A stretch of 64,000 nucleotides of DNA. Origin: DASUPK01 sp963797265. GTDB lineage: Bacteria > Actinomycetota > Thermoleophilia > Solirubrobacterales > 70-9. Under the pieces are notes generated by a model, which saw only the letters and a list, made by a program, of their open reading frames with translations, ran no database searches and had not been told where the DNA came from. Positions within the stretch are counted from its first letter, which is position 1; the number at the start of each line of letters is the position of its first letter. The position numbers and the translations under genes were made by a program. This document shows, one piece after another, positions 7,532 through 14,357 of the stretch. The stretch covers positions 434,001 to 498,000 of the forward strand of contig CAWCOY010000002.1 in NCBI GenBank assembly GCA_963797265.1, in the 5' to 3' direction.

Positions 7532-8362
7532 TCAACGAAACGCGTCCGCGTTCGCCTCGGCCCACTCCTCGAAAGTGCCCGGCTCCCGGCCCGTGACCTC
7601 CCCGACGGTCGGGTGGACGGTGGTCTCGTCGACCGTCCCGTCCACGAAGAACTCGAAGAACGCGTCCACGTAGGCCTTCGGCATCGCCGCCTCCATCTCC
7701 GCGCGCGCCTCCTCGTTCGTCTGCGCCTCGAAGCGCAGGTCGCGGCCGCTGAACTTGGCGAGGATCGCGACCTGCTCGGCCGGTCGCAGCGCCTCGGGTC
7801 CGCTGAGGCGGTAGGTCCTGCCCTCATGCTCGGCGGTGGTCAGCGCCCGAGCGGCCACCGCCCCGAGATCGTCGGGATGGATCGTCGAGATCGCCACATC
7901 CGCGAACGGCGCATGGATCGTGTCCCCGTCCTTGAGCTGGGGCAGCCAACGCAGGGCATTGGTCATGAAGCTGTTCGGCTGCAGGAACGTCCAGGGGAGG
8001 CCCGACTCGCGGACTGCCCGCTCGGAGAGGATGTGGTACCTGGCCACGGCGTTGTCCAGATCGCCGGTCGGCGCGGCGCTACTGGAGAGCAGGACCACGC
8101 GCTCCATCCCGGCGTCGCGCATCAGGGCCAGCGACTCCTCGATTCCGTCGTAGCCGCTGAGCAGGAAGACCGCGCTGACCCCCTCAAGCGGGCCGCGGAG
8201 GCTGTCGGGATCGTTGAGGTCGCCGACGGCGGCCTCGACCCCGTTCGGCTGCTTCGATTCGGAGCCCTCACGCACCAGGCCGCGCACGTCCGCCCCGAGC
8301 TCCAGAAGTCCGTTGACGACACCGCCACCGGCATTCCCTGTCGCCCCCGTCACCAGGATCAC
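7532..8362 (-). CDS. NmrA/SDR-family NAD(P)-binding protein
   Basis: This is a 276-residue Rossmann-fold protein starting MILVTGATGNAGGGVVNGLL, which contains the glycine-rich dinucleotide-binding motif (GATGNAGG). Further features are VRGLVREGS, AVGDLNDPDSL and the YHxLSE segment (ARYHILSERAVRESGLPWTF) characteristic of NmrA-like/quinone-reductase-2-like atypical SDRs. These include NADPH sensors and quinone or azobenzene reductases; the substrate here is unknown. Its start overlaps the stop of the FIST-domain gene by 4 bases (ATGA at 8359-8362), making it the third gene of a prfB-FIST-NmrA transcription unit. Confidence 0.82.
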   Translation of the reverse strand: MILVTGATGNAGGGVVNGLLELGADVRGLVREGSESKQPNGVEAAVGDLNDPDSLRGPLEGVSAVFLLSGYDGIEESLALMRDAGMERVVLLSSSAAPTGDLDNAVARYHILSERAVRESGLPWTFLQPNSFMTNALRWLPQLKDGDTIHAPFADVAISTIHPDDLGAVAARALTTAEHEGRTYRLSGPEALRPAEQVAILAKFSGRDLRFEAQTNEEARAEMEAAMPKAYVDAFFEFFVDGTVDETTVHPTVGEVTGREPGTFEEWAEANADAFR

Positions 8363-9561
8363 GCCGCGAACACCGCCATCGTCGCCGTGAAGCCGTGCAG
8401 GAAGTTCCGGCCGCCGACCGGGCCGATCTCACCTGCGCAGAAGAAGCCGGCGGTTGGCGCTCCCAGCGAGTCCTGAACCGCGGCGGCATCGTGGTCGGGC
8501 ACATCGAACATGTGTGAGCCCCGGCCGTTGCAGGTGAAGAGCAGCGTGCCCGCGGCCCCGTCGGAGCCGAGCGCCTGCGCCTGCGCGCGCAGCGCCTCCC
8601 GCAGGTCCTCGTCGGCGGAGACCGCGTCCCGCACCTGGAGCCGGACCGTCTGGCCCACCCGCACCTGCTCGCCGATCGCGATCGCCCCCGACTCGCGGTC
8701 CGCCCCGATGATCGGTCGCACCAGGAAGTCGCCCCTGTCGTACTCGGGCCGGTTCTCGTCGATCACCAAGCCGATCAGGACGCCCGCCGACGCAAGCTCC
8801 CGCTCGGCCTCCGGCAGGGCCGCGATCGCCTCGCCGAGCCGCTCCATCGCCGGCTTCCCCGCCAGCTGGCCGATCACGTTCGCCTCCGCACTGGTGATCG
8901 TCATCTCCGGCCCCACTGGGCCGGCGCCCTGGGAGACGCAGGGGAGCATCTCAAGGCCTCGCATCCGAACGGCCACCGCGCCGTCGGTGTGGACGGCTCC
9001 GTCCCGCAGGAGCACCGCGCCGCCGGCGAACGAGGCGCTGGCGAGACCCCCGAGCACGGGGAGGTGCGGCCGCGAGCGCTCGACCGCGGCGAGCAGCTCC
9101 TCCGGCGGGAAGCTGAAGGGATCGCAGAGCGCGATCACCGACTCATCCGGCGCGGCGGGCGGTTCCTCGGCCGCGGTCGCGATCGACTCCGGCAGCCCGA
9201 GCAGCCGGAAGCCGTCGGCATCCCGCTCGGCGGTCAGATGCATGGTTTCGAGCTCCGCCGAGGGCAGCGACGCCCCCCAGACCACGATCCCCGGGCCCTC
9301 TTCGAGCTCGTTGGCCCCGGCGACCGTTCCGCCGGCCCCGCAGCCGAGCAGCGCCCTGGGCTCGAGCCGCTCGTGAACCTCGGAGAGCAGCCACTTCGCC
9401 ATGCCGAGGTGATGGCCCGAGGCGAAGATGAAGGCGAGATCACAACGCTCGGCCAGTCCGGCTCGCGCCCGGTCCGCGGCCTCCGCGGCGGCCGCCACGG
9501 TGTCGAAGCTCTCCGAAGCCCCGACCGAGACCTGCACAGTCGACCGCTCGGTTAACGCCAT
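8359..9561 (-). CDS. FIST N/C-terminal domain protein
   Basis: The protein has 400 residues, taking the ATG at 9561 (MALTERSTVQVSVGASES). FIST domains are predicted small-ligand sensory modules. The N-terminal part (LAFIFASGHHLG, LLGCGAGGTVAG, LPVLGGLASASFAGG) and the C-terminal part (RPIIGADRESGAIAIGEQV, LLFTCNGRGSHMF, PTAGFFCAGEIGPVGG, FLHGFTATMAVF) match the usual FIST_N plus FIST_C layout. It carries no fused effector domain, so it probably acts alone or with a partner. The start codon overlaps the prfB stop in the form TGATG, and its own stop overlaps the NmrA-like start, which implies tight coupling to a translation termination gene for no obvious reason. Confidence 0.85.
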   Translation of the reverse strand: MALTERSTVQVSVGASESFDTVAAAAEAADRARAGLAERCDLAFIFASGHHLGMAKWLLSEVHERLEPRALLGCGAGGTVAGANELEEGPGIVVWGASLPSAELETMHLTAERDADGFRLLGLPESIATAAEEPPAAPDESVIALCDPFSFPPEELLAAVERSRPHLPVLGGLASASFAGGAVLLRDGAVHTDGAVAVRMRGLEMLPCVSQGAGPVGPEMTITSAEANVIGQLAGKPAMERLGEAIAALPEAERELASAGVLIGLVIDENRPEYDRGDFLVRPIIGADRESGAIAIGEQVRVGQTVRLQVRDAVSADEDLREALRAQAQALGSDGAAGTLLFTCNGRGSHMFDVPDHDAAAVQDSLGAPTAGFFCAGEIGPVGGRNFLHGFTATMAVFAA

Positions 9562-10704
9562 CAGCCGGACTCGGAGTTGCCGAAGCCGGCGCCGGAGGAC
9601 GCGGCCGCCTGATTCAGGTATTCGCGAATGAAGCCGTCGAGATCGCCATCGAGCACCCGCTGCGCGTCCCCCATCTCGAAGCCGGTGCGATGGTCCTTCA
9701 CCCGCTGGTCGGGGTGGAGAAAGTAGCTGCGGATCTGGGAACCCCACTCCGCCGACTTCTGCTCGCCGCGCTCCCTGGCGAGCTCTTCCGCCTGCTCGAG
9801 CTCCTTGCGCTCCAGCAGGCGAGAGCGCAGGATCTGCATCGCCGTGGCCTTGTTCTGCACCTGCGAGCGCTCGTTCTGGGATTGGGCGACGAGTCCGGTC
9901 GGGACGTGGGTGATCCGGACCGCCGAGTCGGTCTTGTTGACGTGCTGGCCGCCCGCCCCGGAGGCTCGGTAGGTGTCCACGCGGACGTCCGCGTCGTCGA
10001 TCTCGACGTCAACGTCACCCTCAACGAGCGGCGCCACGTCGACCTGGGCGAAGCTCGTGTGCCGGCGGGCGGACGCATCGAACGGAGAGATCCGGATCAG
10101 CCGGTGGACGCCGCGCTCGGCGGCGAACAGTCCGTAGGCGTTCTCGCCGCGAACAATAAAGGTGGCCGACTTGAGGCCGGCCTCCTCTCCCGGTGATGCC
10201 TCCTTCATCTCCACCTTGAAGCCCCGTCGCTCCGCCCAGCGCAGGTACATGCGCACCAGGATCTCGGCCCAGTCCTGCGAGTCGGTTCCGCCGGCGCCGG
10301 CGTTGATCGTGACCACGGCATCGCCGGCGTCGAAGCGACCGGAGAAGAGGCGCTCCTCCTCCAGCTCGTCCAGGCGCTTCTCCACGGAGGCCAGCTGCGA
10401 GGTGAGCTCGCCCGCCATCTCCTCGTCATCGACCGCCAGCTCGGCCAGCTCGCCGAGGTCATCGACGTCGTGGCTCAGCGTGCGGAAGCCCTCGAGGCGC
10501 CTCTGGGCCCGGGCGTGCTGCGCGGAGATCTCGGCGGCCGCGGCCTGGTCGTCCCAGAATCCGGGGCGCTGCATCTCGCTCTCGAGGCGTTCGACCTCCC
10601 CGCTCAGCGCATCTGGGTCAAAGGTAATCCGAGAGCAGCTTGAGCTGCCCCCGGATCTCGGCGAGGCGCGCTGAGATGCCCTCCTTGGGAATTGTCTCTG
10701 CCAT
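9561..10704 (-). CDS. prfB: Peptide chain release factor 2, with programmed +1 frameshift
   Basis: RF2 recognises UGA and UAA stop codons and triggers peptide release. The reading frame begins at ATG 10704 (MAETIPKEGISARLAEIRGQ) and meets an in-frame TGA after 28 codons, in the classical slippery context CTTTGAC (10617-10623). A +1 shift continues with DPDALSGEVERLESE and the rest of the protein, about 380 residues in all. The SPF recognition motif (IRISPFDASARRH) and the catalytic GGQ (ASGAGGQHVNKTDSAVRI) are present. The C-terminus carries a short Ala/Ser/Gly-rich extension. The stop overlaps the FIST-gene start. Confidence 0.95.
10617..10623 (-). promoter_or_regulatory. prfB autoregulatory +1 frameshift site
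   Basis: On the minus strand this reads CTT TGA C, codon 28 followed by an in-frame TGA. In well-studied bacteria low RF2 lets the ribosome pause here and slip +1. The Shine-Dalgarno-like stimulator normally found three bases upstream is not obvious; the nearest G-rich stretch (CGGGGGCAG) is more than 20 bases upstream. Confidence 0.9.
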
Positions 10705-10748
10705 TGCTCTTTAAGGGTATTCGGCGTCCTCTACGGTGTGCCTGGGAA

Positions 10749-12011
10749 ATGGTCAGGGAGAACGGACTCTCCAACAGAACAGGCTCACCTGTGCGCTGGC
10801 TACTGCGGAAACTCGTCCACGGCCTGCCTCCCCTAAAGACCATCGGAGGCCACGCTCTGGCGACGCGTGTCGCCGGCCTGCTGCTCGTCGGCGGGGCGAT
10901 CCTGATCGCCGTCACGGTCGTCCTGCCCCCGTCCGCCGAGGGCTCTGACCTGCTCATCCTGGGCTATGGCGCGGTCGCCGCCCTCTGCGGCCTGCTCTTG
11001 CTCAGCCGGCGCAGGGTGAGCGAACCCACCCTGGGCCTGGCCGCGGCCCTCGGAACCGCCATCGTGACGCTCGCGACTCTGGAGGGGGGACCCGGCAGGG
11101 GAACCGGGGACAACGAGGTCCTCTTCCTGTGGATCGCTTTGTTCGCGTTCTGGTTCCTTGACCTTCGCCACGCATTTCTGCAGCTGGCCCTGATCGGGGT
11201 CGGCGACGCGCTGTTCCTTGGCGACCAGTCCTCCGATTTCGCCTCCGCAGTGACGCGCTGGGTGGTGACGATGACCACGCTCCTCGTAGCCGGCTTGCTG
11301 ATGTCCTGGCTTCGGCGATCCCTCGATCGCGAGCGCGAGGAGACCGCGCGCCTCGCGGTGGTGGCGGAGCGCATGCGGATCGCACGAGACCTGCACGATG
11401 CCGCCGGCCACGGGGTGACGGCCATCTCCCTCCAGGCGGCCAACGGCCTGCGGGCGCTGGAGGACGACCGGGACGTGGAGGAGGCGCGCGTGGCGCTCGA
11501 GGAGGTCAAGCGCACCGCCCGGGCAACGATGGAGGACATGCGCAAGTTGCTCGGGCTGCTGCGGCCGAGCGACGCGGGCGAGATCGAGAATGCACGGGGA
11601 AGCCTGTCGCACCTCGACCAGATGGTGGCCGAGTGCCGCGCGGCGGGCCTGGCGGTGACGGTCGACCGGACGGGCGATGACGTCGGCCTGCCGCCGATCG
11701 TGGATCAGGCCGCCTACCGGATCACCCAGGAGGCGCTCACCAATGTCCTCAAGCACGCAGGCCGCGGCGCCGCGGCCACCGTGCGGCTCGCCTTCGACCC
11801 CGAAGGCGTCGATGTGGAGGTGACCGACGACGGGCCGGGACTGAGGGGCGGCGTCGCGGTCGGCTCCCGGAAGGGACTGATCGGCATGCGCGAGCGGGTG
11901 GAGCTCTTCGGCGGCAGCTTCTCAGCCGGCCCGATGGATGGTGGCGGCTTCCGGGTATTCGCCCGGCTGCCGCGCGAGGGCAGGCTGGAGACCGTCGGCC
12001 AGAGCGGCTGA
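10749..12011 (+). CDS. Membrane sensor histidine kinase (HisKA_3 / NarX-type)
   Basis: About six transmembrane helices (roughly residues 40-190) are followed by a dimerisation/phosphoacceptor domain with the H-box RIARDLHDAAGHGVTAISLQ (His216 counted from the ATG at 10749) and an HATPase_c domain (ITQEALTNVLKHA, VTDDGPGLRGG, KGLIGMRERVELFGG). The architecture is that of two-component kinases that partner LuxR/NarL-type regulators. No regulator is adjacent; the only one in the window starts at 63409. The start is uncertain: the frame is open back to a TTG at 10692 inside prfB, and ATG 10749 or GTG 10791 are alternatives. The signal sensed is unknown. Confidence 0.85.
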   Translation: MVRENGLSNRTGSPVRWLLRKLVHGLPPLKTIGGHALATRVAGLLLVGGAILIAVTVVLPPSAEGSDLLILGYGAVAALCGLLLLSRRRVSEPTLGLAAALGTAIVTLATLEGGPGRGTGDNEVLFLWIALFAFWFLDLRHAFLQLALIGVGDALFLGDQSSDFASAVTRWVVTMTTLLVAGLLMSWLRRSLDREREETARLAVVAERMRIARDLHDAAGHGVTAISLQAANGLRALEDDRDVEEARVALEEVKRTARATMEDMRKLLGLLRPSDAGEIENARGSLSHLDQMVAECRAAGLAVTVDRTGDDVGLPPIVDQAAYRITQEALTNVLKHAGRGAAATVRLAFDPEGVDVEVTDDGPGLRGGVAVGSRKGLIGMRERVELFGGSFSAGPMDGGGFRVFARLPREGRLETVGQSG

Positions 12012-12022
12012 CGGGGCTCCTG

Positions 12023-12919
12023 CTATTCCGGGACGGTCGCCGTGACGATCCAGGTCGAGGCCGGGCCGCGTACCTCGCCGTCGGGCTGGACGTACTCGGC
12101 GAGCACCTCGCGGATCTCCTGCTCCACCTTCGGCCGCAGCTGCTCGACCTCGTCGGCCGGGCAGATCCGAAGCAGCTCGGCGGCCGGGCCGAGCGCCATG
12201 TTGAAGGTGACCGCGTGCTCGAGGTCATCGCCGATCTTGATCGGCAGGTCGCAGCGGGTGAAGGTCGGGCGCTCGAAGCCGGCGATCTGGAGCTGCTCGG
12301 AGACGGTGTCGGCGTTGGCCATCGAGAACGGGCCAGGGCCGCAGCGCACGTCCTGCGGCTCCTCGGGCTCCTCGAGGTACTTCTCGGTCACCTGCTCGGC
12401 TCGATAGAGCCACTCGTTGTCGAGCTTGCGCCGCCAGACGACGGCGACCAGCCGGCCACCGGGACGCAGCGAGCCGGCGATGTTGCGAAGCGCCTGGACC
12501 GGGTTGGCGAAGAACATCATCCCCATCCGCGAGAAGGCGTAGTCGTAGGGGCCTCTGAGATCGCCGATCTGGACATCGGTCGCAAAGAAGTCGACGTTCT
12601 CGACCCCGGCCTCCTTTGCCTCGGCGACCGACGCTTCGACAAACGGCTCGGAGACGTCGACGCCGGTGGCGTGGCCGTCCGCGCCGACCAGCGCGGCCAG
12701 CTGCTGGGTGGTGTCACCGAAACCACAGCCGACGTCGAGCGCGCGGTGTCCCGCCTCGGGGGGATGAAGCTGCATGGCCGCGTCGCCGTGTGCTTTCAGG
12801 CCGACGGCGACAAGGTCCCGGTACTGGACGAAGCGGTCGAAGAGCACGCCGCTCCACGCTTCGGTCGCTTCCTCGTTCTCGGGGTCGACGGCCGTGACCG
12901 CTCCGTCGCCTCGCCCCAT
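12023..12919 (-). CDS. Class I SAM-dependent methyltransferase
   Basis: The protein has 298 residues from the ATG at 12919, preferred over the GTG at 12934 because GGAGAAGG lies five bases upstream. The SAM-binding motif I is ALDVGCGFGDTTQQLAAL, followed by GVDVSEPFVEAS (acidic residue for the ribose hydroxyls), FFATDVQIGDL and SLRPGGRLVAVVWRR. The layout is that of UbiE/Methyltransf_25-type enzymes acting on small molecules; the substrate cannot be inferred. It stands alone, convergent with the histidine kinase gene and divergent from the M28 peptidase gene. Confidence 0.85.
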   Translation of the reverse strand: MGRGDGAVTAVDPENEEATEAWSGVLFDRFVQYRDLVAVGLKAHGDAAMQLHPPEAGHRALDVGCGFGDTTQQLAALVGADGHATGVDVSEPFVEASVAEAKEAGVENVDFFATDVQIGDLRGPYDYAFSRMGMMFFANPVQALRNIAGSLRPGGRLVAVVWRRKLDNEWLYRAEQVTEKYLEEPEEPQDVRCGPGPFSMANADTVSEQLQIAGFERPTFTRCDLPIKIGDDLEHAVTFNMALGPAAELLRICPADEVEQLRPKVEQEIREVLAEYVQPDGEVRGPASTWIVTATVPE

Positions 12920-12978
12920 AGTCGCCTTCTCCACGGAGCCATCGTACGACGAACCGCCCTGCTGTTACACATCCGGGC

Positions 12979-13881
12979 GTGATCAGAGCCGCACTCGTAG
13001 CCCTCGCCGCCTCCGCACTGGGGTCCGCACCGGGGTCAGGTCTTGCAGATGCGAGGGTGCTCGGAGGCGCAGCCGAGAACAACCCGTTTGACGGAGTAGG
13101 AATGCAAGACCTGACCCCATACCGGGCGGCGGTGCACCTCTCCGGCAAGATCGGCTCTCGTCCCTCGGCCAGCGCGAACGAGCGGCGGGCCCACCGGTAC
13201 GTCGCGCGGCAATTCCGCGCGGCCCGGCTGGATGTCGGCGTGAACCACTTCCGCGTCCCGGGGCGCGGGCGGTCCCAGAACGTCGTCGGCAAGCTCGATG
13301 GGCCGGGCCGCTGTCTGGTGATCCTGATGTCCCACACCGACAGCGTTCCTCCCGGGCACGGCGCGATCGACAACGCCTCAGGGGTGGGGGTGCTCGTCGG
13401 GCTCGCTCCGAGGCTCTCCGGACTGCAGCCGGGCTGTGACATCTGGCTGGTCGCGACCGGCTCGGAGGAACGGCAGGTGACCGGGCTCTCCTACCACGCC
13501 GGAGCCGCGGCCCTGGTCAAGCAGGTGAAGGCGGAGGGCAGGGCGCCGGACCTCCGTTTCGCCCTGTCGCTGGACGAGGTCGGCCTGGGCCGGCGCTTCT
13601 ACCTGCGTTCCCCGGCGCCCGCCATCCGCGGCGCCGTCGAGGGAGAGATCCTGGGCGCCTCCCGCCGGGCGGGCGTCACCGTCAATTGGTCCCGGGATTC
13701 GGGCACCGGGAACTCCGACCACCGCGAGTTCGAGCTCGCGGGCCTGCCCGGCGCGGTTCTCGAGGTCTGGAAGGGAGTCTTCCCGTGCCACCACATGGCC
13801 TGTGACCGGCCGCGACTTATCCAAAAACCCGCACTGAAGAGGGCGCTGTGGATCGCCGAGGATGTCGTGAAGGGCCTCTAG
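12979..13881 (+). CDS. Secreted M28-family zinc peptidase carrying an in-frame repeat insertion
   Basis: The protein has 300 residues from a GTG start, with a signal peptide (MIRAALVALAASALGSAP). The M28 metal-binding pattern is visible: MSHTDSVPPGHG (His, Asp), IDNASGVGVLV (Asp), TGSEERQVTG (Glu-Glu), SLDEVGLG (Asp) and NSDHREFELAGLPGA (His). This predicts a co-catalytic di-zinc aminopeptidase or carboxypeptidase acting outside the membrane. Bases 13032-13118, coding for GSGLADARVLGGAAENNP and the next residues, are a composite of family A arms around a family B core. At 87 bases the insert preserves frame. It occupies the junction between signal peptide and catalytic domain, a place where insertion is tolerable. 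Confidence 0.85.
   Translation: MIRAALVALAASALGSAPGSGLADARVLGGAAENNPFDGVGMQDLTPYRAAVHLSGKIGSRPSASANERRAHRYVARQFRAARLDVGVNHFRVPGRGRSQNVVGKLDGPGRCLVILMSHTDSVPPGHGAIDNASGVGVLVGLAPRLSGLQPGCDIWLVATGSEERQVTGLSYHAGAAALVKQVKAEGRAPDLRFALSLDEVGLGRRFYLRSPAPAIRGAVEGEILGASRRAGVTVNWSRDSGTGNSDHREFELAGLPGAVLEVWKGVFPCHHMACDRPRLIQKPALKRALWIAEDVVKGL
13032..13118 (+). repeat. Composite family A/B repeat inside the M28 peptidase gene (A3 + B1)
   Basis: GGGGTCAGGTCTTGCA (13032-13047) and its exact reverse complement (13103-13118) bracket a family B copy (13051-13094: GCGAGGGTGCTCGGAGGCGC, then GAACAACCCGTTTGACG). The unit is 87 bases, exactly 29 codons, and lies wholly within the reading frame. Confidence 0.85.
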
Positions 13882-13888
13882 ACAGTTT

Positions 13889-13925
13889 CGAAGGGTTTAC
13901 GCGCTATAGCGCCCAAAAACATTCG
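13889..13925. terminator. Bidirectional terminator between convergent genes
   Basis: A perfect 12-base palindrome GCGCTATAGCGC (13901-13912) is flanked by GTTT on the left and AAAAAC on the right, with an outer CGAA/TTCG pair. The A-tract and T-tract give each strand a short U-run after the stem. It lies between the ends of the M28 peptidase gene (13881) and the cupin gene (13931). Confidence 0.65.
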
Positions 13926-13930
13926 AATCG

Positions 13931-14356
13931 TCAGCCGACGAGCCGGAACTCGTCCTCGAACTCGGCGAAGAAGCTCTCGCCCATCTCGCGGGCGCTGCCC
14001 GGTCCCTCGCCGTAGAGACGCTCGAAGAACTCGGCCGTGCGCAAGGCCGGCCTCACCTCCCACCGCATCCGAGCGGGGCCCTGAGCCGCCATCTGGTGCG
14101 GAGTCCCAGCCGGGACCTGGAAGACCTCGCCCGCCTCGTAGACCCTTCCTTCATTGCCGATGTTCGTTCTCATCGAGCCCTCGAGGATCTCGAAGCGCTC
14201 CTCCTGGCTCGGGTGCAGGTGACTCGGCGGCATCCCGGCCTCGCCCGAGTAGCTCGCCTCCATCTCGAGCAGCTCGCCGTCCGTCTCCTCGCCCGTGCGG
14301 AGGAGCAGGAGGCTCATTCCGCCGAAGCCCTCTATCTCCTGGCCGGCGTGCGGCAA
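13931..14356 (-). CDS. Cupin-domain protein
   Basis: This is a 141-residue single-domain cupin. Motif 1 is seen as PSHLHPSQEERFEILEGSM (two His and a Glu for metal binding) and motif 2 as VYEAGEVFQVPAGTPHQM. The remainder is a C-terminal helical segment (RTAEFFERLYGEG). Such proteins are metal-dependent dioxygenases, isomerases or binding proteins, and the sequence does not discriminate. It begins immediately downstream of the secA stop on the same strand (2 bases apart), so it may share the secA transcript. The hairpin at 13889-13925 would end that transcript. Confidence 0.8.
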   Translation of the reverse strand: MPHAGQEIEGFGGMSLLLLRTGEETDGELLEMEASYSGEAGMPPSHLHPSQEERFEILEGSMRTNIGNEGRVYEAGEVFQVPAGTPHQMAAQGPARMRWEVRPALRTAEFFERLYGEGPGSAREMGESFFAEFEDEFRLVG

Positions 14357-14357
14357 A

